Of a stretch of DNA of 46,002 bases, positions 25,611 to 33,502 are shown piece after piece. Position 1 is the first letter of the stretch; each line of letters begins with the position of its first letter. Position numbers and translations under genes: made by a program. The notes below the pieces were generated by a model that searched no databases, had not been told where the DNA came from, and was given only the letters and a program-made list of their open reading frames with translations. Source of the DNA: Selenomonadaceae bacterium (GTDB lineage Bacteria; Bacillota; Negativicutes; Selenomonadales; Selenomonadaceae); contig JALFXV010000105.1 in assembly GCA_022786545.1 (NCBI GenBank), forward strand, positions 1 to 46,002, read 5' to 3'.

Positions 25611-26510
25611 ATGGAAAGTTTTTTAAGCATTGGGAAAAAGATATACAACATGAATAATCCTCGCGAGGTACGAAGAATGTGGGTTTTTGTTCTGCGAGGA
25701 TATTTTCATTATCAAAAATTGAATAAACTGGATAAATTTTTTCAGCAGAATACGGTGCTAAAGAGAATTGCCGAGATTTACCCTTTTGTATATGAACAGC
25801 CAACTCGTGCTTTTTTTTATAATAAATCTAACTTGAATGAAAGAATCAATTTAGTTGAAACTCATATGCTCTTTATGGTTGATAGATTTAAAGCAAATGT
25901 TGTATTGGATTTATATAGAAGCCAACCATATATACTATGGGAGCAGGGCGAAGGTGAGGAAAAATTGAGTTTGCGCCTGTGGTATCATCCAGGGCAGAGA
26001 AAGGAAGGGTTGTTGTCCACTACTCTGTTAATAGGAGAGCAGGCTCTTTATCAGATTATGTTTTGGTTCAATAAGGATAAGGAGTGCAAGGATGCACTTT
26101 GGATTGGTGCAATGCAAGGTCCTAATATGAGTAATGCAAAGGAGATTATAAAGCAGGTAACTAAGCGGTGTCATGGATATAGAACAAAAAACCTTATACT
26201 ATATATGACGCAAGCAGTTGCCAGAGCCTTGGAGATTGAGAGAATTTACGCTGTGACTAACTATGGTTATTATGCCAATAATCATGTGCGCCTTGACAGA
26301 AAACTGAAGACATCGTTTAGTGATTTTTGGCATGAGGCTGGTGGATGGGAGACCGATGATAGAAGGTTTGACGGATTGCCGTTAATTGAGCCACGAAAGT
26401 CCGTGGATGATGTACCTACAAGGAAACGAGCTGTATATAGGCGAAGATTTGAATTATTGGACGAAATAGATATGGTTATATATAATGCTGTGAAAAAGCT
26501 TAGAAAGTAG
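25611..26510 (+). CDS. VirK/YbjX family protein (DUF535)
   Basis: The protein aligns by eye with the DUF535 family: a helical N-terminus, RINLVETHMLFMVDRF, LWYHPGQRKEGLLSTTLL, and IGAMQGPNMSNAKEIIKQVTK followed by YYANNHVRLDRKLKTSFSDFW. YbjX/VirK proteins are cytoplasmic and linked to envelope stress resistance and virulence; their biochemical activity is not established. Found here in a run of LPS glycosyltransferases, it may be an LPS-modification accessory protein. Confidence 0.8.
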   Translation: MESFLSIGKKIYNMNNPREVRRMWVFVLRGYFHYQKLNKLDKFFQQNTVLKRIAEIYPFVYEQPTRAFFYNKSNLNERINLVETHMLFMVDRFKANVVLDLYRSQPYILWEQGEGEEKLSLRLWYHPGQRKEGLLSTTLLIGEQALYQIMFWFNKDKECKDALWIGAMQGPNMSNAKEIIKQVTKRCHGYRTKNLILYMTQAVARALEIERIYAVTNYGYYANNHVRLDRKLKTSFSDFWHEAGGWETDDRRFDGLPLIEPRKSVDDVPTRKRAVYRRRFELLDEIDMVIYNAVKKLRK

Positions 26511-26517
26511 AGGTAAA

Positions 26518-27486
26518 ATGAATAATCATCAGATACTGATACTAGGGTGGCCTGTTAGTCCGGTACAAAAATGGCTAAAAAAATATCCTAATGTTCGTGT
26601 AGAAAGAATATATAGAGAAGCAACACGTAAGATTGAAAAATATCGAAAAAATATTTCATTTCATACCCCGAAATTTATATATTCAAGATGGGCGAAGCTG
26701 TCACCGGAGTGTTGGTATGGTGATTGGAAGTATGATATAGAAAATTATGATACTGTTATTATAATTGATGAAGTACGTGGGCGGGATATTTTTGAATTTA
26801 TTTTTAGGAAAAACCCGACTTGTAATGTATGTGTTTTCTATGATTCGCCTATCTTGCCCAATACACCCAAATCCCCTGATAATTATAGTGACCTGCCTGT
26901 GAGATTTTTTTCTTGTGATCCTAAAATAGTTCTGGATTATGGTATAGAGGAAAAGCCATATTTTTATGTATTTCAGCCGGATGAATGTGGAGAAAAAAAA
27001 TTTTATTCTTGTGATAGCGATGTGTTTTTTGTGGGTGAGAACAAGGGGGGGCGAAAAAAAGTTTTACAAAATTTAAAGAACGTTTTATCCGACTATGGAA
27101 TCCATTGTAAATTCGTTTTAGTGTCTAATAATAGGCATTGTTTTTTTAGTCGCAGATTTACTAACTTTGTCGATTATATGCCGTATGATGAGGTTATTGC
27201 TAATATTAAGGGGTGTAAAGCGATATTGGAATTGGTTTCTGATGGACAGACTGGCATAACGCAGCGTCCCTATGAAGCCATTTATTACGGGAAAAAACTG
27301 ATAACAAATAATAAAGGTGTGATGAAGTATAGCTTTTACAATGAGGAGAGAGTTTTTGTACTGGGGCAACGTGATATTGGCGAATTGGTAGATTTTATAA
27401 ACAAGCCAGTTTGTGAATATGATGTTGGCATTGAGTATACCTTTGAAAGATGGGTGAGAGGTTTTTTAGTCATGAGTGAAGGATAA
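26518..27486 (+). CDS. CgeB-like/putative LPS glycosyltransferase
   Basis: The 322-residue product has an N-terminal domain with SPECWYGDWKYDIENYDTVI and FYDSPILP. A C-terminal domain holds YMPYDEVIANIKGCKAILELVSDGQTGITQRPYEAIYYGKKLITNN, a pattern seen in CgeB-like and other GT-B proteins where a Glu near PYEA contacts the sugar nucleotide. The family is poorly characterised and the substrate is unknown. It starts 8 bases after the DUF535 gene. The composition is the most AT-rich of the locus. Confidence 0.6.
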   Translation: MNNHQILILGWPVSPVQKWLKKYPNVRVERIYREATRKIEKYRKNISFHTPKFIYSRWAKLSPECWYGDWKYDIENYDTVIIIDEVRGRDIFEFIFRKNPTCNVCVFYDSPILPNTPKSPDNYSDLPVRFFSCDPKIVLDYGIEEKPYFYVFQPDECGEKKFYSCDSDVFFVGENKGGRKKVLQNLKNVLSDYGIHCKFVLVSNNRHCFFSRRFTNFVDYMPYDEVIANIKGCKAILELVSDGQTGITQRPYEAIYYGKKLITNNKGVMKYSFYNEERVFVLGQRDIGELVDFINKPVCEYDVGIEYTFERWVRGFLVMSEG

Positions 27487-27662
27487 AAAGACAGGATTTT
27501 ATGTAATGATGGTATTGAAAGTTTATCTGAGCATTTAAGTTTGCTTATAGAAAATCTAGCGCTAAAGTGCGAATTAGGCAGACAAGCTCATGAGGATATG
27601 AAGCAGTATTCGGCTGATATTATATGGGATAAATGGGAAAAGTTGATTTGTGAATTAGTTAA
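27487..27662 (+). pseudogene. C-terminal fragment of a GT4 glycosyltransferase, cut by the IS
   Basis: Immediately after the stop of the CgeB-like gene, and in the same frame, about 58 codons encode a GT4 tail: CNDGIESLSEHLSLLIEN, GRQAHEDMKQYSADIIWDKWEKLI. The rest of the enzyme (about 300 residues) is missing and the inverted repeat of the IS begins at 27663. The frame runs on to 27807 inside the IS, which is chance. Confidence 0.75.
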
Positions 27663-27678
27663 CAGCACTTTACAACTT

Positions 27679-28938
27679 TTATGCGGCATGACCTTCATTC
27701 CAGCCCATAGCTTTCAAGAACTCCATGATTATGGCGGAATTTTTGGCAGTTTGGGCACAATCAGCCAAACTGTCAAAAAATATTTCCTTGTTTATCAACT
27801 CCCTTAACTTATATCTACACTCCTGTGCACTCATATTTCTATATTCATAAAACAGATTATCTATATATGGTAGTGTTTTTGTTATGCTATGAGCAATATT
27901 TATCATGTTTAAGAGTCGTTCAATCCCTATATGTTTTCGTACCATATATTTATCAATAGACCAGAATATTTTCTGCTCATAGTAATTAGTTTCAATAGAC
28001 CAACGAAGTTTGTACAACTTCAATGGATAAAGAAGTGCTTCTTCTGCCGGACAATTTCTTAATTCTGAATTTTCATGCCATGCACATGACATATGCAGTT
28101 CTGCAGCAGATGCCGTGCAGAAAAACAATCGATGCGAACCTTTTGAGTTTGATGTTACATATGCATGAACAGAGCGATTTCCAAAAAGATTCGTCTTAAC
28201 AATGCGATGAGTTACTTTGTATTTTCCAAATTTTACCTCACCATGAAAATCATTGATTGAATCAATAGAAAGTTTCTCTCCATATTTTTTAGGACGTCCT
28301 CGTTTTCCAGACGTCGGTTCAGGCAAATCCCACATAACAGTATCATGTCTGGCATTGCAGATTATGTTGACATTGCTATGTGATAATGCCCAATCTATCA
28401 GTTTCTTTTTAGCATACCAGCTGTCAAAGCAAAGTATTACCTGCTTATCTTTAAGCATAGGCATAATTTCTGCTAACAACTCAGTTGCAATTTCCAGTTT
28501 TGTTTTTCCAGGTGTCCACATGGCATACCCGATAGAAATTGGAACATAACGAATCTGTTGCTGATGGCCTGTTCGTACTTCGATTACTGGAACAGACATT
28601 GTAAGACTGACAAAACAATGACCATTAACCATGCGATTTTGGGAATCATGAATTGAATGATCATACAGATACTGGACATTTGCAATTTTTTTGCCAAATT
28701 TGGCAATAGTAGTATCATCAATTGCAATCATAACAGGTTATTTAGCTAAACTTTCAGGAATAATACTCAGAGATGTGCTTGCTAGCATCTTGCGAATTTG
28801 AGCATTGGCAAGGTTTTCACTTGAAAGTGCGTGATAGTAACTGTTAAGTTTTTTATCACATACGCTCGATAAAAAAGTATTATGCAGATTACGTACAGAT
28901 GTGAAATATTCTGTATATAGCTGTCCTATTAAGAACAA
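27679..28938 (-). pseudogene. IS4-family DDE transposase, interrupted by an in-frame stop
   Basis: Reading leftward, the first part (28938-28738) ends ILASTS-like sequence with ...SLAK then TAA (28738-28740). The same frame continues as PVMIAIDDTTIAKFG to 27679. The downstream 350 residues retain catalytic Asp in AIDDTT, Asp in LCFDSWYAKK, and the IS4 signature Y-x2-R-x3-E-x6-K (YKLRWSIETNYYEQK). No good start codon for the N-terminal part is visible before an upstream stop. The enzyme is probably inactive as encoded. Confidence 0.85.
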
Positions 28939-29025
28939 AGTAAGTAATTTCTTTGTCGGTTTGGTTGCTGTGGAAATAAGTCCATAAATTTTATGAAAAG
29001 TCTACCCAAAATATGATTTTCGTTG

Positions 29026-29105
29026 TATAATGAGTTTATCGCGTAAACCTCCTGATCTTGTGGTTGTGCTTAAACTCATTATATATCAGGATTGGGTTAC
29101 GCGAT
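29026..29105. repeat. Interleaved palindromes in the IS transposase leader
   Basis: A 13-bp perfect stem (29026-29038 with 29071-29083) overlaps a second one (29038-29049 with 29094-29105, one bulge). As the stems interleave, they can form alternative structures or a pseudoknot in the transposase mRNA leader. Confidence 0.6.
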
Positions 29106-29816
29106 TTTTATTTTTAAAAAAGTTGTAAAGTGCTGCTGATCAAATAAAGTAAGCATAATTTCTTCAACCTCCCTTTCCCGTTCGCTCAGGTATTCCTTCA
29201 GCAGATTTTTGTCACAACATATCCTGACAATCTCTTTTGCTGCTTTCAGCGTCCTGCCATGCAAGGCTACCTGCTCGTTACACACCCTGCAAAAGCCGAT
29301 ATACCGATTGATAATGTCATCACTATTCCGAAGGTAAATCATCTTCACCTTGGCATCTATGCAACAACCCGAATCAGGAAAAAACTCATCTTGCAAGGAC
29401 AATGTATCAGGATGATTGCCCTTGTCTCCAGTATAGATAACATACAGCTCAGGCTTTGGCATTTCTACCTTGTGACTGCCATATAGCTGAATTTGATTTG
29501 CGTTAAAGTAGTCCTGATATGTACTCATAATATATATAAGTGCCCTAACAACAATATTAGCAGACCAGGTTGACTGTGCCTCCACCAATATCATCAGATG
29601 CTTGCCTCTGACCATGAAGCCCAGATCATTATAAATGCCATTCAGCAGGATGGATTGCAGTGTGACAATCTCCAAGTCATCTTTTGTTATGTCCGTATCC
29701 TCCGGGTGCAGGGCCTCATAAAGCTGGATAAGGTATTTCTTCTCGGAAAACATATCGCGAAAAACAGTATCCTTGACTGAATGTTTAATTCGTTTCTCGT
29801 TCGTCAAGCCCGTCAT
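29097..29816 (-). pseudogene. Rpn/PD-(D/E)XK nuclease-family protein, 3' end cut by the IS
   Basis: The product begins KHSVKDTVFRDMFSEKKYLIQLYEALHP, and carries the nuclease core YNDLGFMVRGKHLMILVEAQSTWS (Asp, then Glu-x-Gln), both typical of Rpn recombination-promoting nucleases. The native sequence ends at LFDQ (base 29136). The last 12 codons (from QHFTTFLK) are read from the inverted repeat of the IS. Normal family members run on for another 50-70 residues. The catalytic core survives, so a short active protein is possible. AGGAG touches ATG 29816; TTG three codons later is better spaced. An extended -10 (TGGTATAAT on the minus strand) lies just upstream. Confidence 0.8.
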
Positions 29817-30032
29817 CTCCTGTACGCATTATTGCCCATTTACAAATACATTATACCAAAAAGCAGGAAAAATCATTCACTTTGTTTGAAATTTGCCATA
29901 TGTAAATTGCAAGTTAAAATTTACGAAACTTTCCTGATACTTATTTTATGACTGGCAAAGAAAAGGCCATGCTCCAGCAAAACTGCCTTCACATAGCCTA
30001 TTAACATACAATATTGTGAATATATTTTTTCA

Positions 30033-30602
30033 TCACTCCAGCTGATAAAGCACCACGCTGCCGCACTTCAGGGACGCCGGCACATCAATCAGCCGCTGGT
30101 TGCGGCTGCCCCGGAAGCTCAGTGTTAAATCCCGCTGCGCCTCCACATAAGGCCCATCCACCAGCACATCCACCTGCTGCAAAAGGTGCCGCACCGCCTG
30201 CTGGCGGCAGCCGGTCAGCTGCTCATAGGTGTAGCCGCTGTAGCACCAGATATTCAGCCCGTTCTCATGGAGCTGCGCCGCCAGGCCTGACAGCACCGCC
30301 GCCTGGCAGAAGGGCTCACCTCCGCTGAAGGTCACCCCTTCCAGCAACGGGTTTGCCAGTACAGCCCGGAGAATTTTGTCAGGCTCCACCTCCCGGCCAC
30401 CCTGAAAATCATGAGTCTGGGGATTGTGGCAGCCGGGACATTCATGAGGGCAGCCCTGGGTAAAAACCGAATAGCGGTAGCCCTCCCCATCAACGATGGA
30501 GTCGTTCACCGTCCCGGCAATCCGCAGCCTGCCTCCTGGCACACTTAGCTGCCTGATGGAGACAGGCTCCCCGGCTGCCCTGTTTTCCTTAATTGAGTCC
30601 AT
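30033..30602 (-). CDS. nrdG: Anaerobic ribonucleotide reductase activating protein (radical SAM)
   Basis: A small radical-SAM activase of 189 residues with the CxxxCxxC iron-sulfur motif at Cys51, Cys55 and Cys58 (TQGCPHECPGCHN) and the GGEPF SAM-binding motif (GVTFSGGEPF). It cleaves SAM to generate the glycyl radical on NrdD. The ATG overlaps the end of the small glycyl-radical ORF upstream by 14 bases, which couples the two. N-terminal RLRIAGTVNDSIVDGEGYR is typical of NrdG. Confidence 0.96.
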   Translation of the reverse strand: MDSIKENRAAGEPVSIRQLSVPGGRLRIAGTVNDSIVDGEGYRYSVFTQGCPHECPGCHNPQTHDFQGGREVEPDKILRAVLANPLLEGVTFSGGEPFCQAAVLSGLAAQLHENGLNIWCYSGYTYEQLTGCRQQAVRHLLQQVDVLVDGPYVEAQRDLTLSFRGSRNQRLIDVPASLKCGSVVLYQLE

Positions 30603-30873
30603 GCTTTACGCGATCATGCTCCTCTGCCCGCTTGGCATTATTCCAGCGGTCAATAGTGCCTACCAGGTAGCCGGTAATGCGGCGGATGCGCTCAAACCTG
30701 GCTGGCTGCAGCACATAATCCAGATTAACCTCGCCATTTTCAGCAGGAGAAATCGTCAGCTGGGACAGCTCGTCCTGATTTTCATCCTGCAGCATATCAA
30801 TATAAGCCACAACTTCCTGCTCTGACATATCGTTAATACCGCTGATAGTTACATTAATGCCATTCACAACCAT
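30589..30873 (-). CDS. Separate glycyl-radical (NRDD C-terminal) domain protein
   Basis: About 94 residues from ATG 30873 (AAAGGA 9 bases upstream); the frame is open from 30930, overlapping the nrdD stop. The C-terminal half, FERIRRITGYLVGTIDRWNN then AKRAEEHDRVKH, is the segment that normally closes class III NrdD, where the Gly in the (T/C)GYL motif (here about Gly68) becomes the radical. The N-terminal half (VVNGINVTISGINDMSEQEV) is unfamiliar and contains an acidic helix. The main NrdD in this operon lacks this segment. I infer that this polypeptide supplies the radical domain in trans. Confidence 0.75.
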   Translation of the reverse strand: MVVNGINVTISGINDMSEQEVVAYIDMLQDENQDELSQLTISPAENGEVNLDYVLQPARFERIRRITGYLVGTIDRWNNAKRAEEHDRVKHGLN

Positions 30874-30922
30874 GCTAAACATTCCTTTCATCATAAAAAT
30901 CACCCGCAGGCAATCTATTTTC

Positions 30923-33208
30923 TCATTCATCTCCCAGGCTGCAGCGGACAGGCTGCTTAATCCTGATACGGGGCACTACCTTGCGCATCCTGTGTGCCGC
31001 CTCGGTACGGCCGCAGCGAGGGCATACTGTATCAATAATGCCATTGTAGCCGCAGACAGGATCCCTGTCCACCGGATGATTCACGGAGCCATAGCCGATG
31101 CCGTTATCGTGCATGCAACGGATCACTGCCTCAAATGCCCTGATATTCTTGGACGGGTCCCCATCCAGCTCCACATAGCTGATGTGGCCTGCATTGGTCA
31201 TGGCGTGATACGGCCCCTCCAGCTTGACCTTTTCTGCTGCCGAGATGCCATAGCCCACCGGCACATGGAAGCTGTTGGTATAATAATCCTTGTCCGTAAC
31301 CCCCGGAATCTCGCCATATACCTTTTTGTCAATGCGGACAAAACGGCCGCTGAGCCCCTCGGCAGGGGTTGCCAGCAGGGTAAAGTTCAGGCCGGTCTGC
31401 TCCGACTTCTCATCCATGCGCTTTCTCATGTAGCTGACAATCTCCAGCCCCAGCTTCTGTGCCTCGGCAGACTGGCCATGGTGCTTGCCGGTGAGGGCGG
31501 TCAGGCACTCAGCCAATCCTATGAAGCCCATGGACAGAGTACCATGCTTCAGCACCTCTGCCACGCTGTCATCAGGGCCGATGTTGTCAGAATCAATCCA
31601 CACGCCCTGACCCATGAGGAACGGATAATTGCGTCCCTTCTTGCTGCACTGTATCTTGAAGCGGTGCAACAGCTGGCGGAATACCAGCTCAATCAGCTCA
31701 TCCAGCTCCTGATAGAACTTCTGGATGTCATGGCCCGCCTTGATAGCCAGCCGCGGCAGGTTGATGCTGGTAAAGCTCAGGTTGCCCCTGCCGCAGGTAA
31801 CAGCCTTCTCCGGGTCGTGCACGTTGCCCATAACACGGGTACGGCAGCCCATATATGCCACCTCGGAATTATAATCCCCAGGCTTGTAATACTCCAGGTT
31901 AAACGGCGCATCCAAAAAGCTGAAATTCGGGAACAGCCTCTTGGCGGAGGTCTTCATGGCCTGCTGGAACAAATCGTAATTCGGGTCCCCAGGGTTGTAG
32001 TTGACACCTTCCTTGACCTTGAAAATCTGCACAGGGAAAATCGGCGTCTCACCGTTGCCCAGCCCTGCCTCGGTAGCCTTCAGCAGGTTGCGCATCACCA
32101 TCCGCGCCTCCGGGGAGGTATCCGTGCCATAGTTGATGGAACTGAATGGCACCTGGGCACCGGCACGGGAATTCATGGTGTTCAAGTTGTGAATCAGTGC
32201 CTCCATGGCCTGGAAGGTAGCCCTGTCCGTAGCATCCATTGCCGACTCCACCGCGAACTTGTGGGCTCGCTCCGTCTGATTCGGGGAAATCCACTCAAAG
32301 TTGTGGCTTGCCTGATGATGAGGCAGGAAATCCACCAGCCTCTGACGGTACTCGTCAATGTTGGACATGGTAAGCTCCAAAGGAATACTGCGGCGAACCT
32401 CCCTGGCCAGCAGGCGGGAATCCTCCATCTTCATCATGAATACCGCTCTCATGAAGGAAGCCAGATACTCAAAATACTGCTTGCGGAAGGTCTTTGCCAC
32501 TCCCGGAGCCATGGAATAATCAAAATTCGGCACCGCCTGACCGCCATGCATCTCGTTCTGATTGGCCTGAATGGCAATGCATGCCAGTGCCGCATAAGAG
32601 CGGATATCATTTGGCTCCCGGAGGAAGCCATGACCAGTAGAAAAACCGCCCTTGAACAGCTTCAGGAGGTTAATCTGGCAACAGGTCTCCGTCAGCATGT
32701 AAAAATCCTTGTCGTGGATGTGGATATCGCCGTCAGCATGGGCTGCCGCAATATCCTTCGGCAAAATATAGTTGTCAATATAATACTTGGAGCCCTCGGA
32801 GCCGTATTTCAGCATGGTGCCCATGGCAGTATCCGCATCAATATTGGCATTCTCACGCTTGATATCCGCATCGGCAGCCTTCTTGAAGGTCAGCTCATCA
32901 TAGATGTCCATCAGGTCCCCCTGAGCCTGGCGCATCTTGGTATGCTCCGCCCGGTAAAGGATGAACGCCTTGGCGGTGCTGGCGTAATTATGCTTGATCA
33001 GCACCTGCTCCACCGTATCCTGGATAAACTCCACTGCCGGAATCTCCTGGCTGCTGATGGCAGCTACCACATCATCCGTAAGCATATTCAGAATCGGCCC
33101 ATCAAAAGTCTCGTCGATGGACTCCAGATTTGCCTTGTGAATGGCATCCTCTATCTTTTTTCTGACAAATGGGACAATATCTCCATTGCGTTTTCGTATA
33201 TTTTGCAT
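30923..33208 (-). CDS. nrdD: Anaerobic (class III) ribonucleoside-triphosphate reductase, catalytic chain without the usual glycyl tail
   Basis: The N-terminal ATP-cone (IRKRNGDIVPFVRKKIEDAI) is followed by the ten-stranded barrel with DKDFYMLTETCCQINL, VAYMGCRTRVMGN near residue 450 and the active-site Cys in VTCGRGNLSFTSINLPRL near residue 470. The C-terminal zinc-ribbon-like part is DPVCGYNGIIDTVCPRCGRTE near residue 730. The protein then ends in a basic stretch with no RxxGY motif. It reduces NTPs to dNTPs anaerobically, using formate in most relatives. The stop overlaps the open frame of the small radical-domain ORF. No frameshift joins the two: neither alternative frame after CGRTE encodes the missing tail. 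Confidence 0.93.
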   Translation of the reverse strand: MQNIRKRNGDIVPFVRKKIEDAIHKANLESIDETFDGPILNMLTDDVVAAISSQEIPAVEFIQDTVEQVLIKHNYASTAKAFILYRAEHTKMRQAQGDLMDIYDELTFKKAADADIKRENANIDADTAMGTMLKYGSEGSKYYIDNYILPKDIAAAHADGDIHIHDKDFYMLTETCCQINLLKLFKGGFSTGHGFLREPNDIRSYAALACIAIQANQNEMHGGQAVPNFDYSMAPGVAKTFRKQYFEYLASFMRAVFMMKMEDSRLLAREVRRSIPLELTMSNIDEYRQRLVDFLPHHQASHNFEWISPNQTERAHKFAVESAMDATDRATFQAMEALIHNLNTMNSRAGAQVPFSSINYGTDTSPEARMVMRNLLKATEAGLGNGETPIFPVQIFKVKEGVNYNPGDPNYDLFQQAMKTSAKRLFPNFSFLDAPFNLEYYKPGDYNSEVAYMGCRTRVMGNVHDPEKAVTCGRGNLSFTSINLPRLAIKAGHDIQKFYQELDELIELVFRQLLHRFKIQCSKKGRNYPFLMGQGVWIDSDNIGPDDSVAEVLKHGTLSMGFIGLAECLTALTGKHHGQSAEAQKLGLEIVSYMRKRMDEKSEQTGLNFTLLATPAEGLSGRFVRIDKKVYGEIPGVTDKDYYTNSFHVPVGYGISAAEKVKLEGPYHAMTNAGHISYVELDGDPSKNIRAFEAVIRCMHDNGIGYGSVNHPVDRDPVCGYNGIIDTVCPRCGRTEAAHRMRKVVPRIRIKQPVRCSLGDE

Positions 33209-33254
33209 ACTCCGACTCTCTCCGTTTAATTAATATATCTTTTTTACAACCTAG

Positions 33255-33283
33255 ATTTTACAATATATAGTGTCCCATGTCAA
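33255..33283 (-). promoter_or_regulatory. Promoter of the nrdD operon
   Basis: On the minus strand a consensus -35 TTGACA (33283-33278) and -10 TAAAAT (33260-33255) are 17 bp apart, about 50 bp before the nrdD start. Confidence 0.8.
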
Positions 33284-33305
33284 ATTTGAACACAACATAT
33301 AGTAA
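33258..33305. promoter_or_regulatory. Tandem NrdR boxes
   Basis: Two 16-bp sites, TTACAATATATAGTGT (33258-33273) and ACACAACATATAGTAA (33290-33305), match the NrdR consensus ACAC-(A/T)ATATAT(A/T)-GTGT with two and three mismatches. They are 16 bp apart, the usual NrdR spacing. The first covers the spacer and -10 of the nrdD promoter, so binding should repress. Confidence 0.8.
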
Positions 33306-33308
33306 TTG

Positions 33309-33500
33309 CTATCCACAGCATATTCACAGGCTTTATGCATACCTATACATATTTATACCACCATATACACAATAAAACAGCTAGGGCTGCAATAATCCCT
33401 AGCTGCCAACTGAAAAATTTATCAAACAAGCTGCATAAGTCTGCACCAATATAAATTTTTGTGGATAAATGAGTTTTCTATCCACAAGAGCTGTGAATAA
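33309..33500. promoter_or_regulatory. DnaA boxes between nrdD and the NlpC/P60 gene
   Basis: Perfect TTATNCACA sites are at 33460-33468 (minus, TTATCCACA) and 33492-33500 (minus, TTATTCACA). One-mismatch CTATCCACA sites are at 33309-33317 and 33478-33486. The first is adjacent to the NrdR boxes. Confidence 0.5.
33371..33405 (-). terminator. Terminator of the NlpC/P60 gene
   Basis: A perfect 9-bp stem, CAGCTAGGG (33378-33386) with CCCTAGCTG (33397-33405), is followed on the minus strand by TTTTATT. Confidence 0.75.
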
Positions 33501-33502
33501 TA

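Larger units (their letters stand above)
27663..29135 (-). mobile_element. IS4-type insertion sequence, degenerate
   Basis: The element is 1473 bp, bounded by perfect 18-bp inverted repeats CAGCACTTTACAACTTTT (27663-27680) and their complement (29118-29135). It carries one transposase on the minus strand with an in-frame stop. The flanks are unrelated coding fragments, a GT4 tail on the left and an rpn-like gene on the right. No direct target repeat is visible, so the ends no longer belong to one insertion site. Confidence 0.85.

Noticed and set aside
27541..27807. 88-codon ORF as a gene
   Set aside because: Its first third is the GT4 tail; the rest is antisense to the transposase.
27487..29135. 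Convergent gene orientation as the replication terminus
   Set aside because: The switch coincides with an IS-associated rearrangement, which explains it more simply; DnaA boxes nearby also argue against using this pattern.
30923..31020. A frameshift splitting one nrdD gene
   Set aside because: Reading the two other frames after CPRCGRTE gives early stops and never the RITGYL tail; the tail lies behind 60 codons of other sequence.
30857..33229. 790-codon plus-strand ORF opposite nrdD
   Set aside because: Complete shadow of nrdD; His/Leu/Arg-rich with no family features.
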